Positions 18,963-27,882 of a stretch of DNA of 64,000 nt are shown in pieces (the first letter of the stretch is position 1; every line of letters starts with the position of its first letter). The position numbers and the translations under genes are program-made. Origin of the DNA: Comamonadaceae bacterium (GTDB lineage Bacteria; Pseudomonadota; Gammaproteobacteria; Burkholderiales; Burkholderiaceae_C); NCBI GenBank assembly GCA_015999985.1, contig JAECRA010000015.1, positions 1 through 64,000 on the forward strand. The letters run 5' to 3'. The notes below the pieces were generated by a model that did no database searches, was not told the DNA's origin, and worked only from the letters and a program-made list of their open reading frames with translations.

Positions 18963-19696
18963 AGCTTGTGATCGAATCACTGAACGTCGACTTGGCGGGC
19001 CACGCGGTTCTCCGCGATGTCAACGTGACTCTGGACGCCAGGCAGACCATAGCCGTGGTCGGGCGCAACGGTGCCGGCAAGACAACGCTGCTGCGCGCGC
19101 TCATGGGGCTGGTGCTGCCCTGTTCTGGGCGCCTGCTCCTTGATGGCGTGGACATCACCACGCACCCCGCGCACCAGCGTGCCTCGTTGGGCTTTGGTTA
19201 TGCGCCAGAGGATCGAGTCATTTTTCCTACCCTGACGGTGAGGGAAAACGTGACGTTGCCCTGCGATGTGCTACGGGTGGCGCCGGCCGAGATTGACCGA
19301 CGGATGGAAGCCGTGCTCGCCGTCGTACCCCAGCTCGAATCCCTGCTGTCACGCTCGGGCGCGGCGCTCTCAGGTGGGCAAGGGAAGATCGTCGCACTGG
19401 CACGCGCACTCATGGTGGGCACGCGTTTCGTCCTGCTGGACGAGCCTTTTCAGGGCTTGGCGCCGGCGCTGGCGCGACAGTACGGAGACTCGCTCAAGGC
19501 ACTTCGTAACACACGACCCGAGCTGTGCGTGGTGGTGACTGAGTCGAACGTCGCGCTGCTTGACGGGGTGCAGAGCTGCACGCTTCACATCGAGCGTGGC
19601 AGGGTCGCCGTGCTTCAGCCGGACGGGGCTGCTCAGGCACATTCGCCCTTGGCCTCCGCAGAAAATTTGAACGGAGAGTCTATTCATGGTAGCTGA
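18959..19696 (+). CDS. ABC transporter ATP-binding protein, LivF type
   Basis: A 245-residue nucleotide-binding subunit with Walker A GRNGAGKTT, signature LSGGQGKIVALARAL and Walker B VLLDEPFQGLAP. It completes the heterodimeric ATPase with the LivG-type protein. It overlaps the previous gene by ATGA and the following CoA-transferase gene by 11 bp. Confidence 0.9.
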   Translation: MKLVIESLNVDLAGHAVLRDVNVTLDARQTIAVVGRNGAGKTTLLRALMGLVLPCSGRLLLDGVDITTHPAHQRASLGFGYAPEDRVIFPTLTVRENVTLPCDVLRVAPAEIDRRMEAVLAVVPQLESLLSRSGAALSGGQGKIVALARALMVGTRFVLLDEPFQGLAPALARQYGDSLKALRNTRPELCVVVTESNVALLDGVQSCTLHIERGRVAVLQPDGAAQAHSPLASAENLNGESIHGS

Positions 19697-20915
19697 CCTG
19701 AACGCCCTGCCCACCCGTGAGGGGCCGTTGAAAGGGGTGATCGTCCTGGACCTCACCCGCGTGGTGGCCGGGCCATACTGCACCATGATGCTTGCCGACC
19801 TTGGGGCCATAGTCATCAAGATCGAGAACCCCAACGACCCGGATTACGTGCGCGGCTTCCCGCCCATGGTGAGCGCCGGCGACGAGGAGCGTAGCGGATT
19901 CTTTGCCCAGTACAACCGGCACAAGTTTGGCATCACGCTTGACCTGAAGGCGCCAGAGGGGCGGGATCTGTTTCTCCAACTGGTGGAGCGTGCTGATATT
20001 CTGGTCGAAAACTTCAGGCCCGGCACCATGCAGAAGCTGGGGCTGGATTTCGAGACACTGCACGCGGTGAATCCGCGCATGGTGTTCACTGCAATCAGCG
20101 GCTTCGGCCAGACTGGCCCGCACGCCTCGCGCCCTGCGTTCGACAACAGTGCTCAGGCCGCGGGTGGCCTTTGGTCCATGAACGGCGCGCCTGGCGAGCC
20201 AATGCGCGTGGGAACCATCATCGGCGACCTTGCCGCCTCGCTGTACGCTGCCTTTGGAACGTTGGCCGCGCTGCGCCAGGCTGATGCTCAAGGCTTGGGC
20301 CAATTGGTTGATATTTCCCAGCAGGACTCGGTCTTCACGCTGACCGAGAATGCGGTGGTGAATTACACGGCTGCGGGCAAGGTGGCGGAGCCATTGGGCA
20401 ACGACCATCCTTTCGTGCGACCCTACGGGCGGTATGCCTGCCGTGATGGCCATGTGTTCTTCGGCGCTTACACCGACAAGTTCTGGCATGAAGCCTGCCA
20501 TGCATTCGGAAATCCCGAATTCGCGGTCGATCCGGAAATCGACTCGATGGAGAAACGGTTTTCGCCCGATGTGTACGAAGGCCGTGTGCGGCCAATCGTA
20601 AACGCCTGGTGTGCCAGCCGCACCAAGCAGGAACTGGAAGACCTTGCCGCCGACCGTTTCCCCATGACACCCATCAAGGACATTGCCGAGGTTGTGGCTG
20701 ACCCGCACATGGCCGCGCGCCGCATGATCCGTGCGGTCGACTATGGCGCGACGCAGGCGCAGGTATTCGGCTCGGCGGTGCACTTGTCGTCGCTGACGGC
20801 TCAGGACGGGGCAAGGGCCCCCCTCGTGGGTGAACACAATGAGCTGGTTTACGCGCATTGGCTGGCGTTGGAGGCCGGTCACATGGAGCGGCTGCGCGCC
20901 CACGGAGTGATTTGA
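19686..20915 (+). CDS. family III (CaiB/BaiF) CoA-transferase
   Basis: A 409-residue cytoplasmic enzyme. The N-terminal LDLTRVVAGPYCTMMLADLGA is the CaiB/BaiF hallmark; Asp181 (IIGDLAA) aligns with the catalytic Asp of formyl-CoA transferase. These enzymes move CoA between carboxylic acids through an aspartyl-CoA intermediate. The family includes human SUGCT, which uses succinyl-CoA with glutarate or hydroxymethylglutarate. Next to an HMG-CoA reductase, HMG, mevalonate or 3-methylglutaconate are reasonable substrates, but this is inference. Confidence 0.92.
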   Translation: MVADLNALPTREGPLKGVIVLDLTRVVAGPYCTMMLADLGAIVIKIENPNDPDYVRGFPPMVSAGDEERSGFFAQYNRHKFGITLDLKAPEGRDLFLQLVERADILVENFRPGTMQKLGLDFETLHAVNPRMVFTAISGFGQTGPHASRPAFDNSAQAAGGLWSMNGAPGEPMRVGTIIGDLAASLYAAFGTLAALRQADAQGLGQLVDISQQDSVFTLTENAVVNYTAAGKVAEPLGNDHPFVRPYGRYACRDGHVFFGAYTDKFWHEACHAFGNPEFAVDPEIDSMEKRFSPDVYEGRVRPIVNAWCASRTKQELEDLAADRFPMTPIKDIAEVVADPHMAARRMIRAVDYGATQAQVFGSAVHLSSLTAQDGARAPLVGEHNELVYAHWLALEAGHMERLRAHGVI

Positions 20916-20916
20916 A

Positions 20917-21696
20917 ATGGGTATTTCTTACGAAACGATTGACGCGACCGCTGTAATCCGGTTCGACCGGCCAGCGAAGCTCAACGCGCTTACCTTGGCA
21001 ATGTACGAAGATTTGGGTCGAGCATTCGCGCAGGCCGGTCAGGACGACGCTGTGCGAGTCATTGTGCTGACTGGCGCGGGCGAGCGCGCCTTTTGCGTCG
21101 GCGCAGATCTGACCGAATCCATCCCCGCGCTGGCGCGAAACCAAATAGACATCTCGGCCTGGGACGCTGCCCACCTCAAGCACGTGCACATTGACAAGCC
21201 CATCATCGGGGCCATTAACGGTTTGTGCATGGGTGGTGGCTTCGAAATTATGCTGGCGACGGACATGCGCATTGCTGCCGCCACGGCGCAGTTCAGCCTG
21301 CCCGAAGTGTCACTGGGCATCGTGCCCGCCGGTGGAACGCTGGCACGGCTGACGCGCCAGATCGGCTATGCGCACGCCATGGAATTGCTGCTGACCGCAG
21401 GGCGCTTTTCCGCCGCCGACCTGCTGCGCATGGGTGTGCTTAACCAGGTGGTGGAGCCTGAAGAGCTGATGCCCACTACGTTGCGGCTGGCTGACCGGAT
21501 CTCGCGCCTGAGCGCTTCCGCTCTGGCCGTGACCAAGCGGGCGGTACGAGAACTGGCCGATCTACCGCTGGACAGTGCGTTCCGGCACGAGGCAGTGCTA
21601 GGCCAGGCGGCTTTCACTAGCAGCGACGCCCGGCTGGGGTTGGCGGCCTTTGCGCGTGGCGAGCGCATTGATTACCGCACGCTGCCGCAGTCATGA
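20917..21696 (+). CDS. enoyl-CoA hydratase/isomerase family protein
   Basis: A 259-residue crotonase-fold protein. The oxyanion-hole region is FCVGADLTE, and both glutamates needed for hydratase chemistry are present: Glu110 (GGGFEIML) and Glu130 (LPEVSLG). With HMG-CoA reductase as neighbour, a 3-methylglutaconyl-CoA hydratase (forming or using HMG-CoA) or a mevalonyl-CoA dehydratase-type role are the leading ideas. It starts one base after the CoA-transferase stop and ends the operon. Confidence 0.92.
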   Translation: MGISYETIDATAVIRFDRPAKLNALTLAMYEDLGRAFAQAGQDDAVRVIVLTGAGERAFCVGADLTESIPALARNQIDISAWDAAHLKHVHIDKPIIGAINGLCMGGGFEIMLATDMRIAAATAQFSLPEVSLGIVPAGGTLARLTRQIGYAHAMELLLTAGRFSAADLLRMGVLNQVVEPEELMPTTLRLADRISRLSASALAVTKRAVRELADLPLDSAFRHEAVLGQAAFTSSDARLGLAAFARGERIDYRTLPQS

Positions 21697-21707
21697 ACAC
21701 TTGGTGA

Positions 21708-21792
21708 AATCGCTCGCCATTCTCTTCCACAGTGGTAGTGCGTCATCGTGATCTGTGGGCGACATGAAGCCAGTCTTTAACGGAATTCACTG
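21708..21792 (+). repeat. 85-bp direct repeat, copy 1
   Basis: Begins AATCGCTCGC and ends CGGAATTCACTG. It is about 70% identical, with two 1-bp offsets, to copy 2 at 23548-23632 in the same orientation. It lies between the 3' ends of the ECH gene and the GlxA-type gene and includes the last codon and stop of the latter. Confidence 0.6.
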
Positions 21793-22770
21793 GAACTCCG
21801 ATTCACCGGAGGGGTACCTGTCTCGAAAGGTGCGTCTGTAGGAGGAGGGTGAAGTGTGTACCTGATGCGCAAAGTGCTGACGCAAGGACAGTGATGTTCC
21901 GAAGCCTGCTTCAGTCGCGACACGCTCTATGGGCATGTCAGTGGTTTCCAGAAGTTGCTGAGCTTTGCCAATGCGTTCGGCGGCCAGCCATTTGTTCACG
22001 GTGGTGCCGGTCGCCTCGCGAAAGCGCCGGGTGAATGTTCGCCGGCTCATGCGTGCCACGTCGGCCAGCGCGTCTAGCGACAAAGTATCTGAAAGATGCG
22101 CGCGGGCCCATTCCAGCACACCGGGCAAACGGTTCTCGCTGGGCAGGGCAGGTACGGGCTGTTCGATGTACTGGGCTTGCCCGCCCTGGCGATGTGGCGG
22201 CGTCACCAGCATGCGCGCCACGCGGTTGGCCACGTCAGCGCCGTGGCGCAAGCGCACGATGTGCAGGCAGCAGTCAATGGCTGCTACGGTGCCGGCCGAC
22301 GTGATGACTTTGCCATCATCGACATACAACACGTCGGGAAGGAAGATGGTCTTGGGAAAGCGCTGGGCGAAGAGTTCACGGCAGGCCCAGTGGGTGGTGG
22401 CCTGCCGCCCATCCAGCAGACCCGCGTCCCCCAATACAAAGGCACCCAGGCAAAGTCCGACGACATAGGCGCCCTGTGCGTGGGCCTGGCGCAACGCCTC
22501 CGTCAGCGCTGCCGGGGCGGCGATTTCAGGATGGTTCCAGGCAGGTACCACGACGATGTCGGCCCCGACCATCGCGTCCAGACCGCGAGGCACCTCCACA
22601 TCCATTCCCTGATCACATCGCACGCGACCAGGTGTGGGTGTGCAGTATTCGACTTCGTAGGGCGGCAGTCCACTGGGCGCCGGCTTTACGTCGAAGACGA
22701 TGCCGGGAACGGACAGATGGAACAGGCTGACGCCTTCGAAGGCCAGGACAGAGACACGGGTGGGCTGCAT
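21787..22770 (-). CDS. GlxA family transcriptional regulator (DJ-1/PfpI plus AraC HTH)
   Basis: A 327-residue two-domain regulator. Residues 1-190 are a DJ-1/PfpI-like sensory domain with a cysteine in VVGLCLGAFVLG. Residues about 220-320 carry two AraC-type helix-turn-helix motifs (DTLSLDALADVARMSRRTFTRRF and the second near MPIERVATEAGFG). GlxA-type regulators control catabolism of nitrogenous or osmolyte compounds. The divergent neighbour, an isochorismatase-fold hydrolase 191 bp away, is its likely target. Confidence 0.92.
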   Translation of the reverse strand: MQPTRVSVLAFEGVSLFHLSVPGIVFDVKPAPSGLPPYEVEYCTPTPGRVRCDQGMDVEVPRGLDAMVGADIVVVPAWNHPEIAAPAALTEALRQAHAQGAYVVGLCLGAFVLGDAGLLDGRQATTHWACRELFAQRFPKTIFLPDVLYVDDGKVITSAGTVAAIDCCLHIVRLRHGADVANRVARMLVTPPHRQGGQAQYIEQPVPALPSENRLPGVLEWARAHLSDTLSLDALADVARMSRRTFTRRFREATGTTVNKWLAAERIGKAQQLLETTDMPIERVATEAGFGTSLSLRQHFAHQVHTSPSSYRRTFRDRYPSGESEFQ

Positions 22771-22961
22771 GCAACGTATTTTGGCCCAATTCTTTCAAAT
22801 GTAGTAATTCAGGCCAATGGTGGGGTGCCGACGGATTCTTGAAAATTCAGGCTGCGCTGAACCCACATCCGGGTTCGCACGCAGGCAGTCCCGCCTGGAA
22901 ACAAGCGGATCTTTGATACCGCACCCCAGCAACCCTTCACCCGAAAGAAAGAGCCCAGATC

Positions 22962-23507
22962 ATGAACAAGCGCGCCATCATCGTCGTCGATCTTCAAAAC
23001 GAATACCTTCCAACGGGCAAGCTGCCACTGGTCGGCATCGATGCCGCGGTGGTCAATGCTGCCCGTGTTATCGCCGCAGCGCGTGCCAAAAGCGAGCTGC
23101 TCATCCATGTCCGACACGAGGGCGCACAGCCTGACGCGCCGTTCTTCACACCCGATACTGCCGGCGTGCAGATTATTCCTGCCGTGGCATCGGTTGAAGG
23201 TGAGCCAGTCATCGTTAAAAACTACCCGAATTCGTTTCGTGACACCAAGCTGAAAGAGTTGTTGGATGCACAAGGCGTCAAGGAAGTGGTGGTCATCGGG
23301 GCCATGAGCCATATGTGCATCGAAGCGACCAGCCGTGCGGCTGCTGACTTCGGCTATTCGGTCACCGTGGCGCACGATGCCTGCGCGACCATGAATTTGG
23401 AATTCGATGGCACCACGGTACCCGCAGCTCAAGTGCACGCCGCATCGATGTCTGCGCTGGCGTTTGGCTACGCATCCATCACCACGACAGACAAGTACCT
23501 GGCATAG
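22962..23507 (+). CDS. cysteine hydrolase, isochorismatase family
   Basis: A 181-residue protein with the isochorismatase-like triad: Asp10 (VVDLQNEY), Lys86 (VIVKNYP) and Cys119 (AMSHMCIEATSRAA). The family includes nicotinamidases, N-carbamoyl hydrolases and ureidoacrylate hydrolases; the exact amide is unknown. It is divergent from the GlxA-type regulator, a pairing that recurs in proteobacteria. Confidence 0.9.
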   Translation: MNKRAIIVVDLQNEYLPTGKLPLVGIDAAVVNAARVIAAARAKSELLIHVRHEGAQPDAPFFTPDTAGVQIIPAVASVEGEPVIVKNYPNSFRDTKLKELLDAQGVKEVVVIGAMSHMCIEATSRAAADFGYSVTVAHDACATMNLEFDGTTVPAAQVHAASMSALAFGYASITTTDKYLA

Positions 23508-23547
23508 AGTACGCGCACGCAGATGGGGATGCGGTGATTCCTCGCTG

Positions 23548-23632
23548 AATCGCTCGCGATTCTTGTCCAGCGTGCTGGTCAGTTATCGCAAATGCGGGCG
23601 CAGCGAAGCCTGGCTTCTATCGGAATTCGCTG
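23548..23632 (+). repeat. 85-bp direct repeat, copy 2
   Basis: Begins AATCGCTCGC and ends CGGAATTCGCTG. Shared blocks with copy 1 are the first ten bases, ATTCT, GAAGCC and CGGAATTC. It lies just upstream of the LysR gene. Together the copies bracket the GlxA/hydrolase pair. Confidence 0.6.
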
Positions 23633-23671
23633 CTGTTGCTAAACTCGCCCTTTCTTCCTGAAACGGGCTTG

Positions 23672-24592
23672 ATGACACCTTTTCGCGGCAAACTTCGTGC
23701 GAGACATCTGGAGGTTGTTGTCGCGGTTTCCGAATTGGGAAACCTATCGCGTGCAGCGGAGCAACTGCACATGACGCAGTCTGGCCTGTCGCGTGCAGTC
23801 GCGGAGGTCGAAGAGATTGTGGAAGGCCGGTTGTTTGATCGCACGGCCAAAGGCATGACGTGCACAGACTTGGGCTCAGCCTTGTGCCGGCATGCACTCC
23901 TGTTGCTTAGCGATATGCGCCACGCTGAGTTGGAGTTGAAGTCGATCTCAAGCGGTAGCACAGGCAATCTCGTGGTCGGGTGCTTTTCAATGTATGCCAG
24001 CGCGGCACTGGCGGATGGAATTACCCGTTTCATGGAGGCGGCCCCGCGCGTGCAAATCGGTATCGAAGTCGGCTCACATGAGACTTTGATCGAAAAGCTT
24101 GACTATGGAAGGATCGACCTTTTCATCAGCCGCAGCTTTCCAGGTATGTCTGGATCACAGTACCGCTATGTTGAACTGATCCGCGATGACGTCGTTCTGG
24201 GATGCCATCCTCAGCATCCGCTAGCCCATGCGCAAGCTACGCTTAGGGACTGCGTTCAGTACCCTTGGGTTTCTGCCCCAGCCGGAAGCATGATGCACGA
24301 GTGGCTGAACGAAAAAATTCGTGGTGAAGGGTTGGCATCTCCCCGCATTGTTGGCGTTCTCTCCCTGGAGTTAGGACGCAGTTTGATCATGCAAGGGCAA
24401 ATGATGTGGCTTTTGCCTGGCAGCATCGCCCGGCAATTGGCTACTCGCGGTGAGATCGTCGTACTGCCCGTCGCTCTGAACATGCAACTCGGCCCATTGG
24501 CCGCAGTTTGGCGTCGAGAGCGCAGCAGCACGCGTGCCATGCGCGAATTTATCGTGGCGTTGCGAAAGAGCATGGAGCACAGTCCTGCATAG
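23672..24592 (+). CDS. LysR family transcriptional regulator
   Basis: A 306-residue regulator from the ATG at 23672 (a TTG at 23636 would add 12 residues). The N-terminal winged helix reads LRARHLEVVVAVSELGNLSRAAEQLHMTQSGLSRAV in outline, starting close to residue 8; the rest is a two-lobe co-inducer domain. It resembles the GbpR/PcaQ branch that controls aromatic catabolism. The adjacent transporter and esterase, same strand and 348 bp downstream, are its likely targets. Confidence 0.92.
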   Translation: MTPFRGKLRARHLEVVVAVSELGNLSRAAEQLHMTQSGLSRAVAEVEEIVEGRLFDRTAKGMTCTDLGSALCRHALLLLSDMRHAELELKSISSGSTGNLVVGCFSMYASAALADGITRFMEAAPRVQIGIEVGSHETLIEKLDYGRIDLFISRSFPGMSGSQYRYVELIRDDVVLGCHPQHPLAHAQATLRDCVQYPWVSAPAGSMMHEWLNEKIRGEGLASPRIVGVLSLELGRSLIMQGQMMWLLPGSIARQLATRGEIVVLPVALNMQLGPLAAVWRRERSSTRAMREFIVALRKSMEHSPA

Positions 24593-24940
24593 GCTAGCTG
24601 GGCTTGGCCTTCTTCGAACAGTTCAGTGAACAGCATTTTTTGGTTGTGGGTGCTAACAACCCGTTCGCGCTGAGCCTGCCCGAGCGTTGCGCGAGGCTTC
24701 GACAGGCTCAGCCCGAACGGTTTTAGTTAATTCAAATGTCACCTTCTGCTTGGCCGAAACCAAGAACCTCAGGCCGAACGATGTTTTTTGGTTCGGAAGA
24801 CACAAGGGCTTGCGCAACTCGCATGGACATACGCAGAACGCGCATGTCTCCTGAACCTCCGTTGCCTCTACGATGCATTTCGCTATTCGCGAATGCGTTT
24901 GGCAACGGATTTTTCAGGACATTCCTTTTAAGAGGTAGAT
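24593..24940. other. intergenic stretch between LysR and MFS genes
   Basis: About 348 bp. It holds the inverted repeat at 24661-24720 and the presumed promoter of the MFS-esterase pair. No ORF worth calling is seen. Confidence 0.6.
24661..24720. repeat. intergenic inverted repeat of the CCGTTCGGGCTGAGC type
   Basis: CCGTTCGCGCTGAGCCTGCC at 24661-24680 pairs with GACAGGCTCAGCCCGAACGG at 24701-24720 (18 of 20 positions), followed by TTTTAG. This arrangement is a widely scattered intergenic element of proteobacteria, often called a REP-like sequence. It may also terminate the LysR transcript. Confidence 0.75.
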
Positions 24941-26290
24941 GTGAGTACAACCACGCTTTCTTCGGCGCAGCCGCAGTCTTCTACCCCCATTAATGGTTTG
25001 CTCAATGCGCCAGTGCCGGGTTGGCGCAGAGCGATCGTCGTCGCCTTGTGCTTCGTCATTGTGGCCATCGAAGGCTTCGATGCGGCCATCATTGGCTTTG
25101 TCGCCCCTCAAGTTGCGGAGCAATTTGGCGCCATGCCTGGACAGATATCCCTTGCCATTAGTGCAGGGATGCTTGGCCTGCTGTTGGGTTATCTGGTGGG
25201 AGGCCCACAGGCGGATCGACGCGGACGCAAACCAGTGCTGATTGTCGGTATCGCGATTTTTGGAATTGCGACTGTTGCGACCGCGTTGAGCGTTACGCTG
25301 ACACAGCTGATCGCGTGGCGACTGGTGACAGGCATAGGGATTGGCGCTGCTATGCCGGCCATGTCTGCTTTATTGGCTGAGATATTGCCTGCCACACGAA
25401 GAGCTTCGACCTTGTCAGCCGTATTCTGTGGATTTCTGTTCGGTAGCGCCGCCGCGGGCATTCTTACCGGTCAACTCATTGACACCATTGGCTGGCATGG
25501 CCTGTTTGTGCTGGGGGGGATTGCGCCGTTGGTAGTGTTGCCCTTGATGTTGATGTTGGTGCCCGAGTCTCCGCAGTTTTTGCTTGTGAGCGGAGAGACG
25601 CAAGAAAAGGTACGTGAAGCCTTGCGCAAGATCGGAATCACTTCCCCCTCCGGTACGGAGATCACATCAGTTGCCACAGGTGTGCAAGGTGAGGTGGGGG
25701 GCTTGCGTGCTTTGTTCGGCACAAACCTGCGACTGACTTCAATGCTCATCTGGGGATTGATGTTTCTGATCCTTGGCAGTTTTTATGTCATTGCCAGCTA
25801 CTTGCCGACCATGCTCAAAGCCTCTGGCGTTTCGCTGGCCATGGCCTCCAAGACATCGGCACTGTTTCAAACCGGTGGCCTGCTCGGGGCGGTGGTCGGT
25901 GCCATTGTGATTCGCAAGCTTTCTCCGATGAAGCTGGTTTGGATAGCGCTTCTCGTTGGGGCCGTGATGCCATGGATTTTGTCTGCACCAGCACAGAGTG
26001 GTTTGTATAACGCCAGCATTTTTGTGGCGGGCGTTTTGATCAGCGGCCCCATCGTCGTGATCAATGCGGTCATCGTCATGTTCTATCCGACCTCTGTTCG
26101 TTCGACGGGCGCTGGGTGGGCCAACAGCATGGGACGGTTGGGATCCTTTGTCTGCGCTGGTTCCATCGGATGGTTGGTGCAGCAAGGCATTTCTCTCCAG
26201 AACGTGATTGCAAGCGTCTCCATCGCCATCTTTATATGCGCGGTGCTGGCTTTCTTCCTCAGCCGCAACGTTCCAACTACACGAGATTAA
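24941..26290 (+). CDS. MFS transporter, aromatic acid:H+ symporter-like
   Basis: A 449-residue 12-helix permease. The GTG start at 24941 has an AGAGGT site 5 nt upstream. EGFDAAIIGFVAPQVAEQFG in helix 1 and GPQADRRGRKPVL between helices 2 and 3 are typical of the AAHS subfamily (BenK, PcaK). The substrate is unknown. The stop is 2 bp before the esterase gene, so transport and ester hydrolysis are probably one pathway. Confidence 0.88.
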   Translation: MSTTTLSSAQPQSSTPINGLLNAPVPGWRRAIVVALCFVIVAIEGFDAAIIGFVAPQVAEQFGAMPGQISLAISAGMLGLLLGYLVGGPQADRRGRKPVLIVGIAIFGIATVATALSVTLTQLIAWRLVTGIGIGAAMPAMSALLAEILPATRRASTLSAVFCGFLFGSAAAGILTGQLIDTIGWHGLFVLGGIAPLVVLPLMLMLVPESPQFLLVSGETQEKVREALRKIGITSPSGTEITSVATGVQGEVGGLRALFGTNLRLTSMLIWGLMFLILGSFYVIASYLPTMLKASGVSLAMASKTSALFQTGGLLGAVVGAIVIRKLSPMKLVWIALLVGAVMPWILSAPAQSGLYNASIFVAGVLISGPIVVINAVIVMFYPTSVRSTGAGWANSMGRLGSFVCAGSIGWLVQQGISLQNVIASVSIAIFICAVLAFFLSRNVPTTRD

Positions 26291-26292
26291 AA

Positions 26293-27765
26293 ATGGAAAT
26301 CGACAACAGTCAACCCGTAGTGCGCCTGCAGGCGGGCAAAGCACGTGGTCAATTGCGCGAAGGCGTAGCCGCATTTCGAGGTTTGCCCTATGGCCAGCGG
26401 ATCGACACCACTAGCCGCCTTTCAGATTTGAAGGCACCTGATTCCTGGCAAGGAGAATTGGATGCCACACAGCTGCCGGCTGTATTTCCCCAGAGCCGTT
26501 CGCGGCTAGCGCTTGTGATGGGAGAGGGCATCAAAGACAACCCCCAATCCGAAGACGCGTTTGTGGTCAATGTCTGGGCGCCGGCCCAAGCTGAGTCCTT
26601 GCCCGTTCTCTTTTTTGTTCATGGGGGGGCCTTTGTCTCGGGTGGGGGGAGCGCGCCTTGGTATGACGGGGAGCGATTGGCCCGAGAAGAGGCGATTGTG
26701 GTGGTGACCGTGAACTACCGCCTGGGTGCCCTGGGGCACTTGAGCCCCGAGACAGAGCCTCATGGCGCCAACCGTCCTGTACGTGATCTTCTTCAGGCAT
26801 TGCGCTGGGTGCAAGAGAACATTGCGGCCTTTGGGGGCAACGCTGATCAGGTCACGGTGGGTGGTCAGTCGGCAGGGGCCTGGTACGCCTGGTTATTGGG
26901 CCTGAGCCCGGCTAGCCAGGGACTATTGCACCGCAATATTTTGATGAGCCTGCCCAAGTTGCCGCCTATGAGCCAGGAAGAAACACAAGCGCTTGGCCGC
27001 TCATTCAATGAATTTTCGGGGGCCTTATCTATCGACGGCTCCTTGACGGTTGAGCAAGTACTTGCCGGGCAGGGGAAGGTCATGCAGGCTGCGGCCGCAT
27101 TCGGCGATGTCAGTGCGTCATTTCGACCCGCTTATGAAGAGTCTGTAGTACCAAAGTGGATGTTCGACATACCGGAAGCCGCGCGCAACTGCCATGTGTC
27201 TGAGACACTTCTTGGTTCCACCGCCGAGGAGAATGCCTCCTTCTTCTTTCGGTCTGAGGAAGCACTTGGTGCTAGCGAGCCGCGAGTGCGCGCCTGGTTT
27301 GAGAAGCACTTCGGGGCAGACGCTCATTCCGTGTATGAACGGTGTGCGAACAAGCGTCCGGGCCACACGCCCTATACGCAATTGGTGGACGCGAGTTCAG
27401 AGCTGATGTTTGGTCGAATCGTGCCAGAAATTGCTCAAGCCATTTCTCTGAACGGACGTGGTGCATATGCGTACAGTTTCAATGTTGCCAGCGGCCTGCC
27501 TCATCTGATGTCACCGCATTGCATGGAGCTTCCATTTCTTTTCGGCAATCGAATGGACTGGGATGATGCGCCCATGCTGACGGGCGTGTCAGAGCAGGTA
27601 TTTGAGGACGTGGGCAGGCAGATGCGCCAAGCTGTGGGTGGCTTTGTGCGTGAAGGCGTGCCCCGTGATTCGTCTGGCGCTGCTTGGCCGCGTTGGGATG
27701 AACATCAGCGCGTGCTGACCGAAATTACGGATAGCGGGGTGCGACGCCTGCCTTTTGTGGAATGA
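26293..27765 (+). CDS. carboxylesterase/lipase, type B
   Basis: A 490-residue alpha/beta-hydrolase of the type-B carboxylesterase family. The nucleophile elbow is GGQSAGA with Ser193; the usual GESAG glutamate is replaced by Gln. Acidic residue Glu312 (TAEENASFF) and His409 (SPHCMELPFLFG) complete the triad. The oxyanion loop is HGGAFVSGG (110-118). There is no signal peptide, so the ester is probably hydrolysed after uptake by the adjoining MFS protein. Confidence 0.9.
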   Translation: MEIDNSQPVVRLQAGKARGQLREGVAAFRGLPYGQRIDTTSRLSDLKAPDSWQGELDATQLPAVFPQSRSRLALVMGEGIKDNPQSEDAFVVNVWAPAQAESLPVLFFVHGGAFVSGGGSAPWYDGERLAREEAIVVVTVNYRLGALGHLSPETEPHGANRPVRDLLQALRWVQENIAAFGGNADQVTVGGQSAGAWYAWLLGLSPASQGLLHRNILMSLPKLPPMSQEETQALGRSFNEFSGALSIDGSLTVEQVLAGQGKVMQAAAAFGDVSASFRPAYEESVVPKWMFDIPEAARNCHVSETLLGSTAEENASFFFRSEEALGASEPRVRAWFEKHFGADAHSVYERCANKRPGHTPYTQLVDASSELMFGRIVPEIAQAISLNGRGAYAYSFNVASGLPHLMSPHCMELPFLFGNRMDWDDAPMLTGVSEQVFEDVGRQMRQAVGGFVREGVPRDSSGAAWPRWDEHQRVLTEITDSGVRRLPFVE

Positions 27766-27839
27766 AGCGCATTGGGCGGTAGGGATGAAGGTGTCAGGTT
27801 CGACGCGCCCATCCCATCGTTGCCGTCCTACATCCTGCT

Positions 27840-27865
27840 GTTGATAGCGACGCTACGCTGTCAAC
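27840..27865. promoter_or_regulatory. 10-bp inverted repeat upstream of the NHEJ operon
   Basis: GTTGATAGCG and CGCTGTCAAC, 6 nt apart, 9 of 10 pairs. It ends 17 bp before the DUF3606 start codon and could be an operator or a leader hairpin for the DUF3606-ku-ligD operon. No regulator gene adjoins it. Confidence 0.45.
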
Positions 27866-27882
27866 TTGGCATGGAGGCGCAT

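Noticed and set aside
19680-20903. 407-residue minus-strand ORF
   Set aside because: Mirror frame of the CoA-transferase gene, which has full family motifs and operon overlaps.
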